From Aphrocallistes beatrix (Eukaryota > Porifera > Hexactinellida > Sceptrulophora > Aphrocallistidae): 64,000 bases of DNA. A model generated the notes under the pieces. The model did no database searches. It was not told the origin of the DNA and saw only the letters and a list, made by a program, of their open reading frames with translations. The translations under genes were made by a program, and so were the position numbers. The stretch spans positions 2,641,986-2,705,985 of the forward strand of contig OY725488.1 in NCBI GenBank assembly GCA_963281255.1. The letters run 5' to 3'. Of the stretch, positions 45,290-56,885 are shown piece by piece (within the stretch, counting starts at the first letter, position 1; every line of letters starts with the position of its first letter).

Positions 45290-45491
45290 CTCTGAGAGTA
45301 ATGAGAACAATGAGGTGTTCATATTGCATTGCCTTTTTATACTCCAGAATGTTACACGTCGATGGATGCTTGTCTTGATATGTTGTTATTGAGAATACAC
45401 TACTTTCAGTCAGGTTTCTCTTATACATTATCTATTCTTAAGTAAAGTTGAGGTATGTTTTGAAGTAATAAAATTTGCGAGGTTTCCCGTT

Positions 45492-45785
45492 ATGGCTGAG
45501 AAAAAGCGAAAATATCAAGATGATTATCTTCAATTTGGTTTTGTTTGTATCTGTATTGGAACAGTTGAAAAACCTCAGTGTGTCATCTGTCAGAAAGTGT
45601 TGGGTGCTGACGGTATGAGGCCGAAGAAACTGAAAGCACATTGGTTCACATATGTTCTGCCTCTTTGACATGATTAAAGTATCTTTAGTGTCTATATTTT
45701 AAACTACAAATTTGAGAAAAGGGGAATGCAAAAAATAGTATTATAAAAGGGGGGAATTAGAGGAAAAAATTGTGAACCACTGCCA
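45492..45785 (+). pseudogene. hAT transposase N-terminus and 3' terminus, internal deletion
   Basis: ATG 45492 opens a 58-codon frame with a BED-like finger (PQCVICQKVLGADGMRPKKL) clearly related to the start of the hAT transposase at 22170. It stops at 45666-45668. About 110 bp later the sequence ends like a hAT terminus (attgtgaaccactg, 45769-45782). It is therefore a deleted hAT copy inside the Ginger-like element. The left terminus was not found. Confidence 0.65.
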
Positions 45786-45880
45786 TAGCAGGCCATAGAC
45801 AAAGCAACGTTCACACATTAAGATAATAACACAATACGTTTCCTTTTGATTTGTGACGCAAAATTCATAATATGATTCAC

Positions 45881-46951
45881 CATAGCCTACTCTAATAATG
45901 CCTCACAGTAAAATAACCAAGGATGTGGTAATAGCCGAATGGATTAATACACGATTAGCCTAAAATCGTTAACCATGCAGAATAGGCATTAAGAATGTAT
46001 TACCAGCGTATATAAACATGGTATCAAAGTATATATATATCCGTTGTCAAAATTTTGATTAGTCATCATATCATTGCGCAACAGGTCATTTTAGGCAAAA
46101 ATTTGCCAATTTTCTAAGCTGTTTTAAGCCTACTTCTAAAAGCTATTAAGGTAGAATTTTTGTGTAAAACTAAGATTAGTACGAGTTGATTTGAAAAATT
46201 TAGAATTTTTCAATGGGATATTGTTACATTCCTACGTTACTATGATAAAGCATTTTGATCAGTTTGAGCCATATCCTGCAAACTATATGAATTTGGTCTT
46301 CAATTCTGATCGTATTAGATAGGCAATTGGCTATTTCCTATTAGGTATTAATACAATGTAAACTTCTAAATTAACAGACTATAGAGTTATGCGACAATTT
46401 AGTGTTTTGGCCACATTCTTAAAATCAACCCATAACTCAAAACTCTTTGAATTTAGAAGTTCAAGTTGTATTATCATCTAATAGGAAATAGTGCATTGCC
46501 TATCAAATACGATCAAATTTGAAGACCTAGTTACTACAGTTTGCACGAAACGTCCCAAACTGACCAAAATGCTTTACCATAGCAACGCGAGAATGTAACA
46601 ATATTTCATTGAAAAATTCTAAATTTTTCGAATCAACTCGTACTAATCTTGGTTCAACACAGAAATCACACCTTAATACCATTTAGAAATAGGGTTAAAA
46701 CAGCTTAGAAAATCGCTAAAATTGTCTTTAGAATGACCTGTTGCGCAATGATATGATGAATAATCGAAATTTTTTCAACAGATATATATATACTTCGATA
46801 TCATGTTTATATATGCTGGTAATACATTCTTAATGCCTATTCTGCATGGTTAACGAGTTTAGGCTAATCGTGTATCAATCCATTCGGCTACTACTTCATC
46901 CCTAGTCCATGATTTTCAGTCTACTGTGAGGCATTATTAGAGTAGGCTATG
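45881..46951. mobile_element. palindromic element P2 (1071 bp)
   Basis: Same family as P1 and P3 but a distinct subfamily (ends catagcctactctaataatg). The arms mirror over the whole length. The 7-bp duplication GATTCAC lies at 45874-45880 and 46952-46958. Inserted in the Ginger-like element. Non-coding. Confidence 0.9.
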
Positions 46952-48181
46952 GATTCACTCAATTTGTCAAAAAAAACAAACCAATGATTCAGACAATATG
47001 TAAATTGCCTGAAAGTTCTAGTCAATTTGTAAATTTCCTAAGTAAATCAGACAATTTATAAATTGACTGGAAATTTCAGGCTATTTACAAATTGACTCAT
47101 TTTACACATTTACTGTAACATATATATGTCATTATAAAAAGCATATTTGCAGTTGAAAACTATAATTTTAGCTTATATTTCCAGAGATAGAGAGATATCT
47201 CTTATTGAATCCTAAATGGGGGGATTTGACCTAATTTGAAAGGTCCAAATCCATCACTTGCAAATAATTATGAAAAGTGTTCGAATTTTATAATACACTT
47301 TGGTAAAGACTATTATAAAGATTGTTTACCATAAAATCTTCAATTGGACACAAATTTCTTGATTAGATTCGCCATTTTTCATTTTATCCCATGTTCCCCA
47401 TTGAATTTGTATTATGATAGAATCAATGATAAGTCCAGATATTATTTTTTTATGGAATTTTCTAGGACCTTATAAATGATCATATATATCCTTTAATTTA
47501 AGATTTAAATGGATATTATATCCTCTATTGTTTTTAAGAAATGAGATCGGCATCTTTGGTGGCTAATGAAGTTATATACCCGAACATTATCCATAAATAA
47601 TCATAACTTGCGAAGCAGTGGTCCGGATCTGAACACTATTTTGGAAAATGATCAAAATTTTATTACTGATGTAATAATCGCTGGATCTCTGCTATTAAAG
47701 CTGACTTTCCCGAATAATTGAGAAAGGATCTCTGTTTTAGTTTTATTTTGAGGTAATTTTAGTGGCTTTTAATCCAAAAGTTCTTGTATTTTATAATCTT
47801 TAAAGGGGCTAAAACAATGTTTGAGTTCAATATCATTGCAAAAATATCAATTAACAAAAAACGAATGGTACATTTATCAAAACCCTCCAATTATTTTCAA
47901 TTTTTGCCGTGCTATACTTTAGGGGGGTCAACTCAGAAAAATCAAAATAACTGCCGTCTATTAGGGGGTAGAAAACTCAGTAATACATTGAAATCAACGA
48001 TGAAATATTGCCTTTTTTATTACGTTAGGCAATGTTTTTTTAGGGGGCTATCCTTAACTAATTTCAGGATCAGAATTTTCTTGATGTTAACCATGTTCAG
48101 TTTCACACTGTCCTAGAAATTTACTTAATACCTTTTTTTTTCTTCCAAAATAATAAAGTTTGTGAGTAGCGAGTAAAAGAA

Positions 48182-48349
48182 AGGATACCCCAGTTTGTCT
48201 CCACCTTTACCATGTGGTCGCCATCCGCCGTCCCCCAAAGTGAGTATAGTCTGCATATTCGGACTTTTTTGAGCAATGCCTGTATCAGAGTGTACTCACT
48301 TCTGGATGGTGACTGCATGATAAAGGTGAAGGCAAACTGGGATATCATT
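48182..48349. mobile_element. small MITE with 60-bp terminal repeats
   Basis: The left arm ggataccccagtttgtctcc, continuing to agtgagta, is mirrored by the right arm ending ggcaaactgggatatc. About 170 bp; no clear duplication. Confidence 0.55.
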
Positions 48350-48359
48350 ATACTATTGT

Positions 48360-48873
48360 ACAAGCGCGCTTCGCTTGCTTGCGCAGCGCGAATGGCGGAC
48401 ACTTTGTGTCCGCCGGAGGCGCCCTTTAGGCGCCTGGGGTCACATTGATTAATTATAAGGGAGATAACATCCCTAAATATGTCTGTCGTACTGTTATAAT
48501 CGATATCGCACGAAATTTGACTTCAAATTCAAATTCTTCATATTCGAATTACCCACTTTATAAGTTTTCAACTTAATTACTCTTCTTCAAGATTAAGTAT
48601 TTCAGCATTTGCTTTCCTATGCCACATGTCGCGAGTGATCACCATTGTAAATGATGGCATTGGTGGTATGAGGTGGCACAGTTTGAAATATTTTAACCTT
48701 GTGGGAGTGTAAACAAGTTGAAAGATTAAAAAGCGAGTAATTCGAATATGGAGAATTCGAATTTGAAGTTAAATTAAGTGTACCAATTAAATTCCTTGAC
48801 TCGCTAAATAAATCAGTATTATAACTATTTGTATGGGGAATTATGGGGTGTACGAATACTTTTGTTCATGCAG
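48360..48873 (-). mobile_element. HINE copy 7, truncated, joined to a Tc1 MITE
   Basis: The GC-hairpin end starts at 48360 and the HINE stops at about 48515. A Tc1 palindromic MITE missing its left tip occupies 48516-48873 (ending acttttgttcatgcagta). Confidence 0.65.
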
Positions 48874-48884
48874 TATATATATAT

Positions 48885-49377
48885 ACAAGCGCGCTTCGCT
48901 TGCTTGCGCTGCGCTGCTTGCGGACACTTTGTGTCCTCCCTTCAGTCGCCTGGGGTCACATTGGTTAATTATAAGGGATATAGTTTCTCTAAATATGTCT
49001 GTCCTACTGTGATAATCGATATCACTCGAAAAATGACCAAATTTGTCAATTTAAAATTTTTTGATACGTAATGATGACGTCATAACAAAGTGATGAGTCA
49101 TCATTTTTTGATGATAGTTGTAACATATGCGAGGCATGTTAGTATGCATATTCTATTAAAATTTCAGCCTTCTCTCTCCTATAATGGCTGAGTTATGCTC
49201 GAATAACTCTGTTGCTTAACTTTTAAAAATGTGACAATGACGTCATAATTCCATGATGAGTCGACATTTTGCTTTGAGCTCAGAACTTACTGGATCCATA
49301 GCCAAAAGACTCCCACATGCCAAAAATCAGCTTTCTCCACCTGGCAGTTTCTTCAATCAATTCGGTACATATATATA
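48885..49377 (-). mobile_element. HINE copy 8
   Basis: GC end at 48885 (acaagcgcgcttcgcttgct), full body including CRE-like TGACGTCA at about 49076 and 49238, to the TA tract at 49370. Its TC end is absent. It meets the TC end of copy 9 head to head. Confidence 0.75.
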
Positions 49378-49420
49378 TCCTTACTATTAAAACTCGATTT
49401 GTATTTATTTGTGTATAGTA

Positions 49421-50784
49421 CAGGGTGGGGCACAGGAAGTGACCTGATTTTATTTTGTTCCCATTTTTAAACGAATAAAGATAACTAAGATATGTGAAAA
49501 GTATATAATACTCTGGGCCTAGATATTTAATATTTCGTGCACTGATAAGTTCTAGCTGTTGATTATATGCTCAATCCACGCTCCCTTACTTGCGATCACT
49601 TTTTGCAGTCTGATCAGCACGTTATTAGATACTTTAGTCAATGTTTCGCGTTTAATCTTCCTTATTTCACGTCTGATATTTCTCTTAAGCTCCTCGCATG
49701 TCTTAGGGATAGGATCTGAGTACACTTTGGACTTTAGATACCCCCAGAGGTAGAAATCATAGGGATTTAAGTCGGGAGTGTACGGGAGCAAAAAATTTTC
49801 ACAATGTCGTGAAATGAGTCTATCACCAAACTTCTCTTGTAACCACTCAACAACAATATTTGCTGAATGTTGGGGTTCCCCATCTTGCTGGAAGATTATA
49901 TCAGCAAGTTCGCCATGTCTTTTCAAAGCTGGGATGTAATAAGACTTCAACATAGCCAAGTATCTTTCGGGTTAATTAATGGTCAGCGCCGAGCCATTTT
50001 GATCCTCGAAAAAATATGGGCCAATGATCCGATTGTGGGCCACAGCACACCACACAGTCACCTTTTCTCTGCTGAGGACTTTGTCAGTGGCTGGAAAAGG
50101 CTGCTTCTCTGCCCAGATTCTCATGTTCTGCGTATTAACATGTCCTGAAAGGTGGAAATGAGCCTCATCAGACCAATGAATTTGGGTTATGTCAATTTCC
50201 CTCTCCTCGATTTTGTCTACCATCATTTCAGCAAATTCTAGCCTCTTATTTTTCTGATCGACTGTCTGTGCCAGTAGTATTTGTATTTTGTATGAATACA
50301 AGTTCAGATCCTCTGTGAGGATTCTCCGTGCAGTTCTTCTTGAAAATTTGAGCTATCTCGCCAGTGTTCTTGATGATCGTCGGGGAGAATCTTGTATTTT
50401 TTCCTCAACTTCTCGATGTTTTGAGGTGTCCTCATCGACTTTGGAAGTCCACATCTTTCCCTGTCTGCCACAGTTCCCTTCTCCTGAAACCTCTTCACTA
50501 CTTCTCCTATCGTCCTGGAAGTGGGAGCATCTCGTGTCTTGTAGTTTATTTTATAAGCGCGTTGGGTGTTAACAACGCTCTTGTGATTCTCAAAAGACCA
50601 CCAAACTAGCTTCGTCCGTTCGTCCGTTGTCAGCCTTGACATAGCTTACTAATCATAGTTCGGATAAAAACAAACGAAATACCCGTGTTTGTCATACGAA
50701 ATAGATGGTGGGTCGAAGGAATTGACCTTAAAACTTAGGAATTATAGCAATTTAAAATCAGGTCACTTCCCGCGCCCCACCCTG
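49421..50784 (-). mobile_element. Tc1/mariner element of DD41D type
   Basis: 1364 bp, terminal repeats cagggtggggcacaggaagt and the complement ending cgcgccccaccctg, flanked by TA. Carries one decayed transposase gene. Confidence 0.9.
49552..50642 (-). pseudogene. DD41D transposase
   Basis: Starts at ATG 50642. The N-terminal helix-turn-helix resembles the DUF4817 type (RAYKINYKTRDAPTSRTIGE, KRFQEKGTVADRER). Then come WSDEAHFHLSG (first Asp), IFQQDGEPQHSA (second Asp) and PYTPDLNPYDFYLWGYLKSKVY (third Asp). I count 41 residues between the second and third Asp. There is one frameshift near 50330-50300 and one in-frame TAA near 49970. The catalytic triad is intact, so inactivation is recent. 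Confidence 0.85.
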
Positions 50785-51239
50785 TATATATATATATATA
50801 TATATCTGTCACGAATTGATTGAAGAAACTGCCAGGCACAGAAAGCTGATTTTTGGCAAGTAGGAGTCTTTTGGCTATGGCTCCACAAATTTCAAAATGT
50901 CGACTCATCACGGAATTATGATGTCATTGTCACATTTTTAAAAGTTAAGCAATACAGTTATTCGAGCATAACTCAGCCATAATAGGAGATAGAAGGCTGA
51001 AATTTTAATAGAATCAGTATACTAACATACCGCACATATGATGCAACTGTCATCAAAAAATGATGCCTCATCACTTTGTTATGACGTCATCATTACTCAT
51101 CAAAATTTTTAAAATTGACTATTTTGGTGATTTTTCCGTGCAATATCGATTATAACAGTAGGACGGACCATGGACTTATAAACTACCTGGACAGTCCACT
51201 CTATTTTGACTCTATACCAAGTTAGGCCAGTTTGTATCC

Positions 51240-51747
51240 TTACTATTAAAACTCGATTAATCTCTCTCTCTCTCTCTCTATATATATATAAAGCTGATTT
51301 TAGGCATGTCGGAGTCTTTTGGCTATTGCTCCACTAGGTTCTTAGCTCAGAGCAAAATGTCGACTGATCATTGGATTATGACGTCATTGTCACATTTTTA
51401 AAAGTTAAGCAACACAGTTATTCGAGCATAACTCAGTCATTATAGGAGATGAAAGGCTGAAATTTTAATAGAATATGTATACTAACATACCTCACATATG
51501 ATGCAACTATCTTTAAAAAATGATGACTCATTACTTTGTTATAACGTCATCATTACGCATCAACAAATTTTAAATTGACAAATTTTGTGATTTCTCAAGT
51601 ATTATAGATTTTAACACTAAGATAGACATATGTAGAGATGTTATCTCCCTTATAATTAAGCAATGTGATCCCAGACGACCGAAGGGAGACTGCGGCGGAC
51701 ACAAAGTGTTCACCAGCCGCGCAGCGCAAGTAAGCGAAGCGCGCATG
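51240..51747 (+). mobile_element. HINE copy 10 (left arm of the inverted duplication)
   Basis: TC end at 51240 (tccttactattaaaactcga), a tctctctctctctctcta then TA tract, and a body missing about the first 40 bp after the tract. GC end ...gcgaagcgcgcatgt at 51747. Confidence 0.8.
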
Positions 51748-52042
51748 TATATTGATATCTCGAAAACTATTCATTATATTGGTATTAAATATATTAATGT
51801 TGAATAGCAAGTCGTTTATGGGGATTTCATTGGTCGCATCGGCATACTTGAAATATTTATGGTTTTTTTAGTTTTGCGGTTTTCATAACAATTCCATATA
51901 TGGTAGTATCATTGACACCCCTTCCTAGGTTGTGTTTTGGCGGAATGACTACTAGCAACATAGTTTACCATATAGGTCATACTACAGATACACCATATAA
52001 CTGCTGCACATATAATGAATAGTTTGCGAGATACTAATATAC

Positions 52043-53328
52043 AAGCGCGCTTCGCTTGCTTGCGTTGCGCGGCTGGTGGACACTTTGTGTCCGCCACAGG
52101 CTCCCTTCGGTCGTCTGGGATCACATTGTTAATTATAAGGGAGATAACATCTCTATATACAGGGTGACCCATAAGTTCTGTTACAAGCTTCATTAGGTAT
52201 AAAATTTCTTATACTCAAACGATCTTAGTTATTATGGTCCTTAGAGATTGTAATTCGAATATCCTTAATGATTTTAAAAGATTTTTCGATTCTATGACTT
52301 AGAAATGTGTTTTGTATGGTGAGTTTTGAGAAAAAAAAAAGGGTCCTGGACCGCAGCGAAAATCGTGAATCAGGCCCCACTGCTTTTCAAGTTATCTTCC
52401 CAGAGTCTTCAAATTCTAGGAAAAATTAGCTCACACATTTCCCTCGCGAACTCTAAATTTGTAGAGATATAAGATGTTCAGATCAGTGCATTTTGAAGAC
52501 CATTTGGATCATATTTTTCTGTGATGTGAAAAAAAGTGCCATTTGGGGAATTTTGCAAAATGTACCTAATTTGAACTGCGACTGAATAACTTTTTCTCGT
52601 TTCTGATAACGAATTCAGTGGATTTATGAAATCTTTTTATGGCGAAGAAAGGTACCTGGTGCAAAATCGTCATGGGACATCGATTATGAAGACATTTTTT
52701 ACAGAAGCAGTGGGGCCTGATTCACGATTTTCGCTGCGGTCCAGGACACATTTTTTTTTCTCAAAACTCACCATACAAAACACATTTCTAAGTCATAGAA
52801 TCGAAAAATCTTTTAAAATCATTGAGGATATTCGAATTACAATCTCTAAGGACCTTAATAACTAAGATCGTTTGAGTACAAGAAATTTTATACCTAATGA
52901 AGCTTGTAACAGAACTTATGGGTCACCCTGTATGTCTATATTAGTGTTAAAATCTATATTACTTGAGAAATCACAAAATTTGTCAATTTAAAAACTTTTA
53001 ATGCGTAATGATGACGTTATAACAAAGTTATGAGTCATCATTTTTTAAAGATAGTTGCATCATATGTGAGGTATGTTAGTATACATATTCTATTAAAATT
53101 TCAGCCTTCTATCTCCTATAATGACTGAGTTATGCTCGAATAACTGTGTTGCTTAACTTTTAAAAATGTGACAATGACGTCATAATTCCATGATGAGTCG
53201 ACATTTTGCTCTGAGCTCAGAACCTAGTGGAGCCATAGCCAAAAGACTCCGACATGCCAAAAATCAGCTTTATATATAAAAATATATATAGAGAGAGATT
53301 AATCGAGTTTTAATAGAAAGGATACAAA
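52043..53328 (-). mobile_element. HINE copy 11 (right arm), interrupted by a MITE
   Basis: Mirror image of copy 10: GC end at 52043, TC end at 53328 (gttttaatagaaaggata), with the same missing stretch beside the tract. The 52160-52930 MITE is inserted at TA. Confidence 0.8.
52160..52930. mobile_element. TA-flanked MITE with about 260-bp terminal repeats
   Basis: 771 bp, cagggtgacccataagttct and complement, TA on both sides. The arms match for roughly 250 bp. Non-coding. A truncated relative is at 40640-41029. Confidence 0.85.
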
Positions 53329-53527
53329 CTGGCCTAACTTGGTATAGAGTCAAAATAGAGTCGACTGTCCATTTAATTTAGAAGTCCATGGACAGACGTA
53401 TTTAGAGATGCTATCTGCTTTAGAATTAAGTAACCAATTCGACCCCAGGTGACCGAATGGAGCCTCCGGCGGACACAAAGTGTCCGCCAGCAGCGCAGCG
53501 CAAGCAAGCGAAGCGCGCTTGTATACT

Positions 53528-54021
53528 ACAAGCGCGCTTTGCTTGCTTGCGCTGCGCGGCTGGCGGACACTTCGTGTCCGCCGGAGGCTCCCTTCGGTCG
53601 CCTGGAGGTGACATTGGTTAATTATAAGGGAGATATCATCTCTAAATATGTCCATCTTAGTTTTAAAATCGATATCACTCGAAAAAACACCAAATTTGTC
53701 AATTTTTAAAATTTTGATGAGTAATGATGACGTCATAGCAAAGTGATGAGTCATCATTTTTTGATGATGGTTGCATCATATGTGAGACGTGTTAGTATAC
53801 AGATTCTATTAAAATTTCAGCCTTCTATCTCCTATAATGGCTGAGTTATTCCCGAATAACTGTGTTGCTTAACTTTTTAAAATGTGACAATGAAGTCATA
53901 ATTCCATGATGAGTTGAAATTTTGCTCTGAACTCATAACTTACTGGAGCCATAGCCAAAATACTCCCACATGCCAAAAATCAGCTTTCTGGGCCTCACAG
54001 TTTCTTCAATCAATTCGTTAC

Positions 54022-54074
<53 letters not shown>

Positions 54075-54116
54075 TCTATATGTACACAAACATTAATCGA
54101 GTTTTAATAGTAAGGA
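53528..54116 (-). mobile_element. HINE copy 12, the reference full-length copy
   Basis: 589 bp. It holds a GC block with hairpin ggcggacac/gtgtccgcc (53565-53590), a conserved body with TGACGTCA (near 53728) and ATGAGTCAT (near 53746), a (TA)n tract at 54023-54069 and the TC end at 54116. No terminal inverted repeats and no coding. Confidence 0.8.
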
Positions 54117-54120
54117 TATA

Positions 54121-55456
54121 CTACGGGCGTTCAATAAGTAGTCGTTATTGCAATTTATCTTGGTTGTTCCATTTAATTCAGAATTGGGTTAGCATATCTA
54201 ATGTAGCCCTATCGATGCTCTTTCAAATGATACTTTACTTTTTCAATTCTGAGCTTTGGTTTTTATACTGTGGCTATTATTAGTTTGGCATTTTTATATA
54301 CTAGCATTTATTATGGCTTCCGAGAGTGCAGATTTCAAAACTGAGCAGCGAGCCTATGTAAAGATTCATACACTGCTCCAAGTTTCTTCAACCGACATCC
54401 ACAAGGATTTGATGGAGGTTTATAATGATAGAACTCTTCCATATTCCACGATAGTTGACAGGACCCGACGTTTTCGTGAGGGAAGAGAGTCGATAGAAGA
54501 TAAGCCCAGAGCAGGGAGGCCGATTTCCGGCGCCAGTGACAAATTTGTCCTCGAGGTTTCCGAATTACTTGAAGAAGACCCCCTATTTCATTGATGGAGA
54601 TAGCTAATGCAGTTGGGGTCTCAACGGGAACCGCTCATACCATTGTGCATGACAATTTTCAATTTAGGAAAATCTGCGCTCGGTGAGTCCCGCATGCACT
54701 AGCACAGGCCCAGAAAACTAAGAGGGTTCAATGTGCTCAAAAGTTGCTTTCTGACTTCGATAGAACCGACTCCAGGAGTCTATTCGAGATCGTGACTGGT
54801 GATGAGACTTGGGTGCGTTATAGCGAGCCTTTGTCAAAGGAAGCTAACAAAGTATGGGTAGCTAAAGGCCAGGACCCACCAATAATCCCTCGATATGACT
54901 TCCGGAACCCCAAGGTTATGTACTGCATATTTTTTGATTCTTATGGTCCAGTGTGCCAGATTTGTGTCCCCAAGAATACCACTATTACTGGATCATTTTA
55001 CATGAGTGAGTGCCTATCTGAGGTTGAGAAATTCTACCACAATCGACGGCCAAGGACTGGAACTCGAGGATTGAGATTATTGCATGATAATGCCCGACCC
55101 CACTAGACCAAGCTGGTAAGGGAAAAGTTGGAAAGTTTGAGAGTTGTAGAGCTAGATCATCCTCCCTAATCACCAGACCTCGCTCCATGCGACTTTTGGC
55201 TCTTCCCTAAGCTGAAGAAACACCTTTCAGGGAGGGAATTCGAAAGTCGGCCTCACCTCGGATCGGCGATTTTTCAGTATATGAAAGGTATACCACGTGG
55301 AGACTTCAAAAAAATTTTTGGATTGGATTAAGAGGCTAATACTAGTTATACAGCATCAAGGAGAGTAGTTCGAGAAATTGCAGCATTGATATTAATTATA
55401 TTACTTGTTTTGGGGAAAGTATACTATGATAACGACTACTTATTGAATGCCCGTAG
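54121..55456 (+). mobile_element. mariner element (full length, dead)
   Basis: 1336 bp with terminal repeats ctacgggcgttcaataagta and complement, TA flanks. Same family as the clipped copy at 1-261. Confidence 0.95.
54313..55367 (+). pseudogene. mariner DD34D transposase
   Basis: ATG 54313 (MASESADFKTEQRAYVKI). Helix-turn-helix region with VDRTRRFREGRESIEDKPR, then VTGDETW, LLHDNARPH and SPDLAPCDFWLFP. There are 34 residues between the second and third Asp. A frameshift near 54590, stop codons near 55104 and 55170, and changes near the end inactivate it. All three catalytic Asp codons are retained. Confidence 0.9.
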
Positions 55457-56289
55457 TATATATAAATATACATTATTCGAGTTTTAATGGTAAGGATATA
55501 TATATCTCTGTAACGAATTGATTGAAGAAACTGCACTGCACAGAAAGCTGATTTTTGGCATGTCGGAGTCTTTTGGCTATGGCTCCACTAAGTTATGAGT
55601 TCAGAGCAAAATTTCAACTCATCATGGAATTATGACTTCATTGTCACATTTTCAAAAGTTAAGCAATACAGTTATTCGAGATAACTCAGCCTTTATAGGA
55701 GATAGAGGCTGAAACTTTAAGAGAATCTGTACACTAACATATTAGTCTGGTCAATATGATGTATGACCCCAAAATAATTGCAAGAAATTGTTTTATTGCA
55801 TTTTTCCGCAGTATCATGTCTTAAGAGTGACATACTAAAAGTTTACCGAAATCGGACTATCCGAAAGTGGATTGGTACGACACCGTCGTTGACCCCGGAC
55901 TATACAAATCGCCGGTTTTGAAAACGGATATTTAAACTTTCAAATGATTGCAGATCATTTTTATTCATATTCGTGCATATTCGTGTTCAGCGTCAAATTT
56001 CCGACAATTTGATATATATATTGACTATATTTTGGGCAAATATTTTCTGATCCTCCCTAGTAACGGCCTGGAATGTGAAAATTCCGATATCCAAATTTGG
56101 TAGAAACCATATCGAGTGACCCCTTGTTTTTCTCGGCTATGCTTGCTAAGTACGAATTTCTTAATATAAATAGTCTAAATGTTAGTTTTTAAATATTATT
56201 ACTTGCGGCTGGTGGCATAAATGTATTATTAATGAAAAACAAACAAATAAAGTTTAAAATTTGATTTCCATCTCAACTGGGTCTTGGAT

Positions 56290-56470
56290 TGCTGCAGAAA
56301 ACACTAGCACAGCTTTGTAAGACGGAATCCTCTTTCATTAACCAGTGTAGAGCAGACTTCTCACACCGAGCGAATGCGTGTAGAAAAGGCAGGCTGTCAT
56401 AGATGTCGTTCTCAAACGGCAGTTTTATAACCTTTATGTCATACAATACGGTTGGTTTCCCTTTAAGTAT
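56290..56470 (-). pseudogene. fragment resembling a transposon-associated LHAFTGCD protein
   Basis: Minus strand reads IKLPFENDIYDSLPFLHAFA then RCEKSALHW. A conserved LPFLHAFTGCDTTS-like segment is found in a widespread invertebrate transposon-associated protein that normally also carries the CXC tail. Here the two pieces lie in opposite orientations. Recognition is from memory, so it is tentative. Confidence 0.35.
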
Positions 56471-56509
56471 ATCTTTGTACTGTTGTTAATTTCGTGATAC
56501 CTGAAAGAC

Positions 56510-56885
56510 AGCTACCTACAGCCTCTGCTACGAAATTTCACTCTCTGAGGAGCTCCTTCCAGGTGATGTTGTGGAAGGGCATGACTGATGATATGGAGGT
56601 CACGAATGGGGATGGGACTGTCAAGATAACAGCCTAATCCCAGTCATGATGGACGCTAACCCTGCATCCGAAGCACTACTGAAAATGAATTATTGTAACT
56701 GTTCTACTGGCTGTAGTAGTCTCAGATGTAGCTGCAGGAAACAAGGACTAAACAGCTCTCAAGCATGCGGACGATCCCTAGAGAACAACTGCGACAATGT
56801 GAGCGAAAGAATTGCATCAGATGATGAAACTGAAGATAAACTGAAATACGAGCATATCTATCAATCTACAGTCAACTCTGCTTAA
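56510..56885 (+). pseudogene. CXC-type cysteine-rich C-terminus of a transposon-associated protein
   Basis: The frame from about 56510 (VMLWKGMTDDMEVTNGDG) is broken by stops near 56635. The clear open part begins at 56646: NPASEALLKMNYCNCSTGCS, LRCSCRKQGL, ACGRSLENNC. The spacing fits a TSO1/tesmin-like zinc-binding CXC repeat. The frame is cut by a pogo-like MITE at 56869. It resembles the tail of the Ginger-like transposase at 43471 in type but not in detail. Confidence 0.5.

Larger units (their letters stand above)
43240..47120 (-). mobile_element. Ginger-like DNA transposon
   Basis: Terminal repeats TGTTACAGTCAATGTGTAA and the near complement ending ACTGTAACA begin TGT and end ACA, as in Ginger elements. 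Tata on both sides fits a 4-bp duplication, but the site is in a TA repeat, so that is weak. Subterminal regions at both ends carry repeated gtcaatttgtaaattgcctg motifs (43258-43370 and 46975-47100). Inside are an integrase-like transposase gene (minus), a hAT remnant and palindrome P2. Span 3881 bp. Confidence 0.75.
43045..48053 (+). mobile_element. E8: old family E copy interrupted by the Ginger-like element
   Basis: E sequence at 43045-43239 (agtctacgacttttagtttc) continues at 47121-48053 and ends with a degenerate terminus (gggggctatcc) before TTAA (48054-48057). It is strongly diverged from E2, so it belongs to an early wave. The left end is missing. Confidence 0.65.
51173..53388. repeat. 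2.2-kb inverted duplication containing two mirrored HINEs
   Basis: The outer arms read ccatggacttataaactacc then a tggacagtc(c/g)actctatttt block, mirrored near 53388. Each arm then holds the same flank (caagttaggccagtttgta) and a HINE in mirror orientation (51240-51747 and 52043-53328). The centre at 51750-52040 carries a gatatctcgaaaactattca mirror. The right arm alone has an extra 771-bp MITE (52160-52930). Because both arms hold the HINE at the same spot, the duplication happened after that HINE inserted. Confidence 0.8.
49378..53523 (+). mobile_element. HINE copy 9, split by a DD41D element and a 2.2-kb palindrome
   Basis: TC end at 49378 and TA tract with the DD41D insertion (49421-50784). 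The body runs 50785-51172, is then interrupted by the inverted duplication 51173-53388, and resumes to the GC end at 53523 (gcgaagcgcgcttgt). Removing both inserts leaves one ordinary HINE. Confidence 0.75.
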
